7,250 nt of DNA from MB1-2 sp046566065 (GTDB lineage: Bacteria > Actinomycetota > CADDZG01 > WHSQ01). Of this stretch, positions 1 through 5,083 are shown one piece after another. The stretch is from positions 1-7,250 of the forward strand of contig JBKHXK010000062.1 in NCBI GenBank assembly GCA_046566065.1, written 5' to 3'. Numbering within the stretch: position 1 is the first letter of the stretch; every line of letters begins with the position of its first letter. The notes beneath the pieces were generated by a model. It saw only the letters and a program-made list of their open reading frames with translations, did not search any database and was not told the DNA's origin. The position numbers were made by a program, and so were the translations under genes.

Positions 1-282
1 GATTACATCGAGGGGGTCACCGCCGATGAACCCGGCGTTGGTGGTGGGTCGCCCGGCGGAGCGGGTGGCGATGACGAGTTGTTGCAAGAGGCCCTCGAGC
101 TCGTCGTGCGTTCGCAGTTGGGTTCGACATCCATGCTCCAGCGCAAGCTGCAGGTCGGGTTCGCGCGCGCGGGACGACTGATGGATCTCCTAGAGCAACG
201 AGGTGTCGTGGGACCCGGTCAGGGCTCGAAGCCGCGTGACGTGCTCATGACCGTTGAGGAGTTGGAGACTTCGGTCGACTGA
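1..282 (+). CDS. ftsK: DNA translocase FtsK, C-terminal end (partial)
   Basis: This is the last 93 codons of an ftsK/spoIIIE gene; the 5' part lies outside the window. After a short Gly/Pro-rich linker (about residues 10-24 of the fragment) comes the gamma domain, a winged helix that recognises polar KOPS/SRS sequences and orients the hexameric translocase on chromosomal DNA during segregation at the division septum. The visible signature is the STSMLQRKLQVGF stretch, then RAGRLMDLLEQRGVVGP and GSKPRDVL, which match the family consensus closely. The segment just before the linker (DYIEGV) resembles the end of the motor domain. The reading frame ends at TGA 280-282. A small hairpin and then a TATAAT element follow, so ftsK transcription may end here or run on into rodZ. 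Identity is well supported; the catalytic Walker motifs cannot be checked. Confidence 0.93.
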   Translation, partial: DYIEGVTADEPGVGGGSPGGAGGDDELLQEALELVVRSQLGSTSMLQRKLQVGFARAGRLMDLLEQRGVVGPGQGSKPRDVLMTVEELETSVD

Positions 283-285
283 TCT

Positions 286-304
286 GGCCGCGCTAGACGC
301 GGTC
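286..304 (+). terminator. small hairpin after ftsK, possible weak terminator
   Basis: A 7-bp stem (286-292 with 298-304, one G-U pair) closes a 5-nt CTAGA loop four bases after the ftsK stop. The core CCGCG/CGCGG is perfect. The following CTTCCT is pyrimidine-rich but is not a proper U tract, so it may be a weak terminator, an operator, or chance in GC-rich DNA. It overlaps the region where the -35 of the next promoter would lie. Confidence 0.35.
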
Positions 305-309
305 CTTCC

Positions 310-315
310 TATAAT
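310..315 (+). promoter_or_regulatory. -10 element (TATAAT) upstream of rodZ
   Basis: A perfect TATAAT stands out in this GC-rich context, 48 nt before the rodZ start codon. A start site near 322 would give a leader of about 40 nt. No convincing -35 hexamer is visible at 16-18 bp spacing, and there is no extended -10 TGN. It probably drives the rodZ–rimO pair. Confidence 0.5.
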
Positions 316-363
316 GGCTGGTCCGAAGAGCGCAGCTTCCCCCCGATCTACGCCTGGAGCACC

Positions 364-1128
364 GTGAGCGACCAACCAACCACGATGGGGGCCTACCTCC
401 GCGCCGCCCGCCGCAAGCGCCGGGTGGGGATGGAGAGGGCCGCCGAAGAGACCCGCATCCGCCAGGACTACCTGATGCGGATGGAGTCAGACGAATTCGA
501 TTTCCTTGCACCCGCCTACGTGCGCGGGTTCCTGAAGACCTACGCACGTTTCTTGCGCGTGAACCCCGACCCCTTGTTGGAGGAGTTCGATCGCAAGTAC
601 GGGGGCCGCATCGACACGTCTCAGATAGTCGCGCTCGAGCGTCACGGGAGGAAGCACAACCCACCGCAGCGCCGCTTCGCCAGCAACTGGACCCTCGCGG
701 CGGTGATAGCGGCCGCGGTACTTCTGGTGCTCGGAGTGGTGGGCCTGGTCTCGAACCCCGACGAGGACGACAAGCGCCCTTCGAAGCTCGCCGAGGTGGG
801 GGAGAGCCCCTCTCCGAGCCCGGAGGCGAGCCCGACGCCGGCGGCGACAACGACATCTCCTGAGCTTGCGGTCGAGGATGGCATCGAGTTGGAGATCGTT
901 GCGACGAGCGATTGCTGGACGCTCGTGGCCGCGGATGGAGGTTCTCCGACCACGCAGACGATCCTCGCGGGCGAGTCGATGACCTTCACCGCAGAGGAGG
1001 AACTGTTCGTGCGACTCGGTTACCCCGATGGGGTCGAGCTGATCCTCAACGGCCAGAACATCGGCACGCCCGGCGGCGTCGACCCGGTGAACCTCACGTT
1101 CCCCGACGACCTCGAATCGTTGCTGTAA
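364..1128 (+). CDS. rodZ: RodZ-like membrane-anchored helix-turn-helix protein
   Basis: The 254-residue protein has RodZ architecture: an N-terminal Xre/HTH_25 domain (about 8-78, including GAYLRAARRKRR, the AAEETRIRQDYL recognition-helix region and the typical LAPAYVRGFLKTYARFL segment), one membrane span (about 109-129), a Pro/Ser/Thr-rich linker (about 138-166) and an extracytoplasmic beta domain of the DUF4115 type (about 172-250). In rod-shaped bacteria RodZ links MreB to the cell-wall elongation machinery; in actinobacteria lacking MreB the role is unclear. The GTG start is preceded by GGAG (356-359) four bases upstream; a later ATG at 385 would cut into the HTH domain. The basic stretch just before the membrane segment (about 93-104) fits an N-in topology. 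rimO begins 3 nt after the stop in the same frame, suggesting co-translation. Family assignment is solid; equating it functionally with E. coli RodZ is inference. Confidence 0.82.
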   Translation: MSDQPTTMGAYLRAARRKRRVGMERAAEETRIRQDYLMRMESDEFDFLAPAYVRGFLKTYARFLRVNPDPLLEEFDRKYGGRIDTSQIVALERHGRKHNPPQRRFASNWTLAAVIAAAVLLVLGVVGLVSNPDEDDKRPSKLAEVGESPSPSPEASPTPAATTTSPELAVEDGIELEIVATSDCWTLVAADGGSPTTQTILAGESMTFTAEEELFVRLGYPDGVELILNGQNIGTPGGVDPVNLTFPDDLESLL

Positions 1129-1131
1129 GCC

Positions 1132-2481
1132 GTGTCTCGCGTCGGGATAGTCACGCTCGGTTGCGCCAAGAACGCGATCGACTCAGAAGGTCTGGGCGGG
1201 ATGCTCGCGGCCGCGGGTCATGACGTCAGCGAGGAAGTCGCGGATGCGGACGTCGTCCTCGTGAACACCTGTGGCTTCATCGACCCCGCACGCCGCGAGA
1301 CGATCGACGAGATCCTCGAACTGGGAGACCTCAAGGCCTCAGGGAACCTCAAAAGTCTGGTCGTGACGGGCTGCCTCGTGGCGCGCAGCGCCGCAGAGCT
1401 GGAAGAGGCGTTACCCGAGGTCGATGCGCTCGTGGATTTCGCTGCTTACCCGCGCATCGCCGAGATCGTCGCGGGGGCTGCGGCCGGATCGCTGCCACAG
1501 CGCGTCTACGGCGATCCCGGCACAAGGTTCGACCCGGCCTGGTGGGACGCCACCTTGGAAGCCAGCCCTCGCCTTCGCTTCGGACGCGCGCCGTGGGCCT
1601 ACCTGAAGATCGCGGAGGGCTGCGACCGCGGATGCGCGTTCTGCGCGATCCCCCTCATGCGCGGGAAGTTCCGGTCGCGCACTCCCGACGTGATCGAGCA
1701 CGAGGCCCGGCATCTAGCGGCTCAGGGCATCTCGGAGCTTTCGCTGGTCAGCCAGGACTCTGTGATGTGGGGACGGGACATCGGGGCCGGCGATCTGGCG
1801 TCGTTGATTCGCCGCCTCGAGACGATCGAGGGCATACAGCGCATCCGGCTCATGTATCTGCACCCACAGGGCGTCACCGACGAGCTCATCGACACCATGC
1901 TGGCCTCTGATGTCGTCGTCTCCTATTTCGACCTCTCGCTGCAACACGTGGCCCCCTCCGTCCTGCGCGGGATGGGACGGTGGGGGGGCCGCGAGCGATT
2001 CGAGAAGATGATCGACCGCATCCGGGCCCGGGACCCACTTGCGGCGGTCCGCTCCACCTTCATCCTGGGCTTCCCGGGCGAGACCGACGAGGACGCTGAC
2101 GCGGTGGAGAGCTTCGTCGAGGACACCGATCTGGACTGGGTCGGAACCTTCACCTACTCGCCCGAGGTAGGGACGCGCGGGTTCGACCTCACCGATGTGG
2201 TCCCCGAAGCGATAGCGCGCGAGAGGACGGAGCGTGTCGCGGGGGCCGGGGAGCGAACGATGGAACGGCGTGCTGCGGGGTTCGCCGGAAGCACGCTACG
2301 GGTGCTGGCCGAGCGATTGGACGTGGCGACCGGCACCTGGACGGGACGCTCACACCGCGAGGCGCCGGAGGTCGACGGCGAGATCCGTTTCGCGTCCGAC
2401 GCACCGGTACGCGTGGGCGACTACGTCGAGGTCGCGATCACGCACAACGAAGGCGCCGACCTGATCGGCAAGCGCACCTAG
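1132..2481 (+). CDS. rimO: Ribosomal protein S12 methylthiotransferase RimO
   Basis: RimO is a radical-SAM enzyme that adds a methylthio group to a conserved aspartate of ribosomal protein S12. This 449-residue protein has the three family domains. The N-terminal UPF0004 domain carries cluster cysteines C11 (in TLGCAKN), C47 (in NTCGF) and C81 (in TGCL). The radical-SAM core carries C164, C168 and C171 (CDRGCAFC), followed by AIPLMRGKFRSR, which favours RimO over the tRNA enzyme MiaB. A C-terminal TRAM domain spans about 383-446. LSLQHVAPSVLRGMGR and FILGFPGETDED are also characteristic. Length matches the family (about 440). The GTG at 1132 is the first possible start, because the rodZ TAA lies in the same frame one codon upstream. 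There is no clear Shine-Dalgarno, so translation probably depends on termination of rodZ. All six cluster cysteines are present, so it should be active. Confidence 0.95.
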   Translation: MSRVGIVTLGCAKNAIDSEGLGGMLAAAGHDVSEEVADADVVLVNTCGFIDPARRETIDEILELGDLKASGNLKSLVVTGCLVARSAAELEEALPEVDALVDFAAYPRIAEIVAGAAAGSLPQRVYGDPGTRFDPAWWDATLEASPRLRFGRAPWAYLKIAEGCDRGCAFCAIPLMRGKFRSRTPDVIEHEARHLAAQGISELSLVSQDSVMWGRDIGAGDLASLIRRLETIEGIQRIRLMYLHPQGVTDELIDTMLASDVVVSYFDLSLQHVAPSVLRGMGRWGGRERFEKMIDRIRARDPLAAVRSTFILGFPGETDEDADAVESFVEDTDLDWVGTFTYSPEVGTRGFDLTDVVPEAIARERTERVAGAGERTMERRAAGFAGSTLRVLAERLDVATGTWTGRSHREAPEVDGEIRFASDAPVRVGDYVEVAITHNEGADLIGKRT

Positions 2482-2641
2482 CGGGGGGCGCCGGTGGCGC
2501 GGGAGCTTGGCCCGCGGTGCCCTCGCGGCTGCTTGCCCGCGATCCCGGTCCACAGTTTCGACGACGTTCGCAGCGAGCGCGTCAAGCTGGCGACGGCATC
2601 CCGTGGCGACCGGCACTGGGGCCGGGGCGTAATCTCGGCCC
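2482..2641. other. 160-bp intergenic region with two small hairpins and a direct repeat
   Basis: No gene is supported here; the reading frames crossing it are shadows of pgsA. It contains two perfect 5-bp inverted repeats shortly after rimO: GCGCC/GGCGC at 2488-2492 and 2496-2500, and CCGCG/CGCGG at 2512-2516 and 2524-2528. Neither is followed by a T run, so a factor-independent terminator is not shown. Near the 3' end, TGGCGACGGCA (2588-2598) is repeated with one inserted base as TGGCGACCGGCA (2604-2615), 16 bp apart. The -10-like element of pgsA follows. This is the likely boundary between the rodZ–rimO and pgsA–cinA–thpR transcripts. Confidence 0.4.
2630..2635 (+). promoter_or_regulatory. 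-10-like element placed for leaderless pgsA transcript
   Basis: TAATCT fits the actinobacterial TANNNT -10 pattern and ends six bases before the pgsA GTG, so the predicted transcription start falls on the start codon. No Shine-Dalgarno is present before this GTG, which agrees with leaderless translation. The -35 region has no clear hexamer. Confidence 0.35.
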
Positions 2642-3175
2642 GTGAACCTGCCCAACGCGATCACCATCGCCCGGATCGCGTTGGTTCCGCTGTTCGTCTT
2701 CTTCGCGTACGGGGACACCGACGGAGCGGCTCTGGCCGCCTTCGCGGTCTTCGTCGTCGCTTCGCTGTCGGACTTCCTGGACGGTTACCTCGCCAGGCGA
2801 AGCTCGATCATCACCCGGGCCGGGGAGTTCCTCGACCCGTTGGCCGACAAGCTGCTCGTCGGCGCCGCTCTCTACGCCCTCGTGGCGACGCGCACGTTCC
2901 CCTTGTGGGCCGCCGTCGTGATCGCCGCCCGGGAGGTGATCATCCAGGTGCTCCGCATCCGTATCGTTTCGACCGGGGGAACCCTTCCGGCCAGCCATCT
3001 GGCCAAGATGAAGACGGTCCTGCAGATCTGCATGGTGTCGTGGTGGCTCCTTCCGTGGGAGGACATCGGGTTCGCTCACTGGTGGTGGATGGTGGCGGCC
3101 CTGATCGCCACGCTCGCGTCGGGGGCCGAGTACTTCACGAAGAGGATGCGGATGGAGACGCTGATTGAACGCTGA
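2642..3175 (+). CDS. pgsA: CDP-diacylglycerol–glycerol-3-phosphate 3-phosphatidyltransferase
   Basis: PgsA is an integral membrane enzyme that transfers a phosphatidyl group from CDP-diacylglycerol to glycerol 3-phosphate, making phosphatidylglycerol phosphate, the precursor of phosphatidylglycerol and cardiolipin. The 177-residue protein shows the complete CDP-alcohol phosphotransferase signature: D44, D47, G48, A51, R52, G61, D65 and D69 (SDFLDGYLAR…GEFLDPLADK). The NLPNAITIARI start, the AREVIIQVLRI segment (96-106) and the PASHLAKMKTVLQ segment (116-128) favour PgsA over other members of the superfamily. Several hydrophobic segments (about 7-23, 28-43, 70-83, 88-101, 128-137, 147-160) fit a multi-span protein. 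The GTG start is bounded by an in-frame TAA at 2630-2632, with no other start codon between. The 3' end overlaps cinA by 11 nt. A related CDP-alcohol transferase is possible but less likely. Confidence 0.93.
   Translation: MNLPNAITIARIALVPLFVFFAYGDTDGAALAAFAVFVVASLSDFLDGYLARRSSIITRAGEFLDPLADKLLVGAALYALVATRTFPLWAAVVIAAREVIIQVLRIRIVSTGGTLPASHLAKMKTVLQICMVSWWLLPWEDIGFAHWWWMVAALIATLASGAEYFTKRMRMETLIER
3154..3157 (+). promoter_or_regulatory. Ribosome binding site deciding the TTG start of cinA
   Basis: GGAG lies inside the end of pgsA, seven bases before TTG 3165. It supports the TTG as the true start, since an in-frame TGA sits directly before it and no ATG or GTG precedes the conserved AEIVGVGTELL segment. 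Confidence 0.6.
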
Positions 3176-4397
3176 GATCGTCGGCGTAGGCACCGAGCTT
3201 CTGCTCGGTCAGATCGCGAACACCAACGCGCGTTACATCTCGGAGGCCCTCGCCGGTATCGGTGTTGACGTGTACTTCCACACGGTCGTCGGCGACAACG
3301 AGGAACGGATCGTCGCGGTCCTGTCGGCGGCCGCGGCCCGATCGGACGCGGTAATCGTCACCGGCGGCCTCGGCCCCACCCCGGACGACATCACTCGAGA
3401 GGGCATCGCGGCCGTGACCGGGCGCCCCTTGGAGCGCGACCCGTCGTTGGTCGAGCGTATCGAGGCGATCTTCCGGGGCTTGAAGCGGGACATGCCCGCG
3501 GACAACTTGCGCCAGGCGGACCTCCCCGCCGGCGCGACCGCGATCGACCCGGAGGGGACCGCGCCGGGTTTCTGGCTCGAGCACGAGGGCTGCCTGCTCT
3601 TCGCTCTACCGGGTGTTCCCTGGGAGATGGAGGCCATGATGCGCAAGACCGTGCTTCCTGCGTTGCGTGAGCGTGGCGGAGACGGCGTCACGGTGAGCCG
3701 GGAGGTCATGGTCGTAGGGCTGGGAGAGTCTCGCAGCCACGAACTGATCACGGACCTCGTCGAACGACAGACGAACCCGACGATCGCTTACCGGGCCGGA
3801 GCGGGCATCGTGAGGATCCGGCTGACCGCTAAGGCCGCAGACGAGTCGACCGGCCTGGGGTTGATCGCGCCGCTCGAGGAAGAGATCCGTCGGCGCGTTC
3901 GTCCTCATGATCTTCCTTCGAACGCGTCCACCCCGGGTGAGGCGCTGGGGCACATGCTGCGCGAGAGGGGAGCGACCGTTGCCGTGGCTGAGTCCCTGAC
4001 AGGTGGCGCTATAGGCGTCGAGCTCTCGTCTACGTCAGGGTCGGGCGATTACTTCCTAGGCTCGATCGCCAGCTATTCCACCGAGTCGAAGCGCGATGTG
4101 GTTGGTGTCGACGCGTCGATCCTGGCGGGGCCCGGCGCGGTGAGCGAGGAGGCCGCGGCCGCCCTCGCGCAGGGGGCCGCGGCTCGCTTCGGAGCGGATC
4201 TCGGTCTCGGCGCGACGGGTGTGGCCGGGCCCTCGGAGCAGGAAGGCAAACCGGTCGGCACGATCTTCGTGGGCGCGACGTTCGGGGGGCGCACCGAGGT
4301 CCGTCACGTGAGCGGCTACGGGGACCGCCGGCACATCCGGGCCCTGGCGGTTACCTCGGCCATCGATCTGGGCCGGAGGTTGCTGGAGGAGTCGTGA
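3165..4397 (+). CDS. cinA: CinA: competence/damage-inducible protein with NMN amidase domain
   Basis: This 410-residue protein has the two-domain CinA layout. The N-terminal MoCF-like domain (about 1-170) shows AEIVGVGTELLLGQ, the TGGLGPTPDD motif (66-75) and FALPGVPWEMEAM (146-158); in characterised relatives it acts as an ADP-ribose pyrophosphatase. The C-terminal CinA/PncC domain (about 253-408) shows AESLTGG (275-281), Y304/K309, and GATGVAGP followed by GTIFVG; in relatives it deamidates nicotinamide mononucleotide for NAD salvage. Together these suggest pyridine-nucleotide repair or recycling in the cytoplasm. The start is TTG, fixed by an adjacent upstream stop and by the ribosome binding site in pgsA. 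It overlaps pgsA by 11 nt and thpR by 4 nt, so the three are probably co-translated. The loop normally containing a PG-S/A motif reads TSGSGDYFLGS here, a small departure from the usual pattern. Whether it aids competence in this organism is unknown. Confidence 0.94.
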   Translation: MNAEIVGVGTELLLGQIANTNARYISEALAGIGVDVYFHTVVGDNEERIVAVLSAAAARSDAVIVTGGLGPTPDDITREGIAAVTGRPLERDPSLVERIEAIFRGLKRDMPADNLRQADLPAGATAIDPEGTAPGFWLEHEGCLLFALPGVPWEMEAMMRKTVLPALRERGGDGVTVSREVMVVGLGESRSHELITDLVERQTNPTIAYRAGAGIVRIRLTAKAADESTGLGLIAPLEEEIRRRVRPHDLPSNASTPGEALGHMLRERGATVAVAESLTGGAIGVELSSTSGSGDYFLGSIASYSTESKRDVVGVDASILAGPGAVSEEAAAALAQGAAARFGADLGLGATGVAGPSEQEGKPVGTIFVGATFGGRTEVRHVSGYGDRRHIRALAVTSAIDLGRRLLEES

Positions 4398-4960
4398 TCG
4401 AGGACAAGCCGCTCCGGCTGTTCGTGGCGGCCGGGGTTCCGCCACGGGAGCTCGCCTGGCTCGCGGACCAGACCGTCTCTCTGCGGGAGCGGTGGCCGGA
4501 GGCCCGGTGGGCCCCCATCGACAACCAGCACGTAACGCTCAAGTTCCTCGGCTCCACCCTCCTCGGCGCACTGGACGAAGTGGTCGCGGCCTGCGCTGCG
4601 GTCGCTGCGAGCGCCGAGCCCTCCGAGATCGCGCTGTCGGGGCTGGGCGTATTCCCGACGCCCAGGAGGGCCCGGGTGCTGTGGGCCGGTTTCGATGATC
4701 CCCGCCGGACGCTTGCCGGGCTTGCCGCCGGGCTCGACGACCGCCTCGGCCCCCTCGGCTTCGTGGCCGAGAAGCGGAGCTTCACCCCTCACCTCACCCT
4801 GGCCCGCTTCCGTGCCCCCACCCGCGTGGAGGACCTGCCGCCTCTGCCTCCGGCTCGGCCCTTCCACCTGGGGGCCTTCGGACTGTGGCGAAGCCACCTC
4901 TCGCCCCGGGGAGCCCGCTACGAGCAGTTACAGAGCTTCGCTCTCGGTGACGCTACGTAG
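4394..4960 (+). CDS. thpR: RNA 2',3'-cyclic phosphodiesterase (2'-5' RNA ligase family)
   Basis: The 188-residue protein belongs to the 2H phosphoesterase superfamily, ThpR/LigT branch, which hydrolyses 2',3'-cyclic phosphate RNA ends and, in vitro, can join tRNA halves by a 2'-5' bond. Both catalytic HxTx motifs are present: HVTL at 46-49 (within QHVTLKFLG) and HLTL at 133-136 (within FTPHLTLARFR). The RLFVAAGVP start and the C-terminal YEQLQSFALGD are also family features, and the length is normal (about 180-190). The GTG start overlaps the cinA stop as GTGA, with GGAGGAG at 4385-4391 just upstream, so coupling to cinA is likely. Placement directly after cinA is a recurring actinobacterial arrangement. 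The biological substrate in bacteria is not settled. The stop codon lies inside a palindromic element. Confidence 0.93.
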   Translation: MIEDKPLRLFVAAGVPPRELAWLADQTVSLRERWPEARWAPIDNQHVTLKFLGSTLLGALDEVVAACAAVAASAEPSEIALSGLGVFPTPRRARVLWAGFDDPRRTLAGLAAGLDDRLGPLGFVAEKRSFTPHLTLARFRAPTRVEDLPPLPPARPFHLGAFGLWRSHLSPRGARYEQLQSFALGDAT

Positions 4961-4978
4961 CTGTCCGGCCACGTAGCG
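4951..4978. repeat. Palindrome and inverted repeat at the end of thpR
   Basis: CGCTACGT (4951-4958) pairs perfectly with ACGTAGCG (4971-4978) around a 12-nt loop. The left arm is also part of a perfect 10-bp palindrome, GCTACGTAGC (4952-4961), and ACGTAGC recurs as a direct repeat 16 bp apart (4955 and 4971). It contains the thpR stop codon. On the + strand it is followed by seven A residues rather than T, so it is not a standard terminator for thpR. It could be an operator for the downstream surface-protein gene or a stem-loop protecting the thpR mRNA end. Function is inferred. Confidence 0.55.
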
Positions 4979-5083
4979 CAAAAAAACATCCGAAATCTTT
5001 CCTTTCGCAGAAGGAATCGGGTACGCGAAGCGGAACTGTAGTCATACGACCACACAGAGTGACTACCCCTGAGGAGGGACAAC
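4979..5083 (+). promoter_or_regulatory. Structured, AT-richer leader of the surface-protein gene
   Basis: This gap carries an A7 tract (4980-4986) and several stem-loops. One pairs TTCCTT (4999-5004) with AAGGAA (5011-5016) over a 6-nt loop; its stem is extended below a 5-nt bulge by CCGA (4990-4993) with TCGG (5017-5020). A second pairs GTAGTCA (5038-5044) with TGACTAC (5060-5066). A small CCCT/AGGG hairpin (5067-5070 with 5075-5078) would partly cover the Shine-Dalgarno. A promoter probably lies here or just upstream, but no standard -35/-10 pair is convincing; GGGTAC at 5019-5024 resembles a stress-sigma -10. The folding may reflect a cis-regulatory RNA, or protein-binding sites in the DNA. 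Confidence 0.45.
5072..5077 (+). promoter_or_regulatory. Strong ribosome binding site of the surface-protein gene
   Basis: AGGAGG lies six bases before ATG 5084. It is the best-placed full Shine-Dalgarno in the window, where most other genes have weak or no site. This fixes the start and suggests high translation of the secreted protein. Confidence 0.85.

Noticed and set aside
293..856. 187-codon minus-strand frame opposite rodZ
   Set aside because: Arg/Pro/Ser-rich shadow of a well-supported RodZ-like gene.
2494..3168. 224-codon + strand frame starting in the rimO–pgsA gap
   Set aside because: Overlaps almost all of pgsA out of frame and has Arg/Gly/Pro-rich shadow composition; the pgsA catalytic motif is complete.
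4951..4986. Hairpin plus A7 tract as an intrinsic terminator
   Set aside because: On the + strand the stem is followed by A, not T. Read from the minus strand, the T run comes before the hairpin. Neither strand gives a standard terminator.
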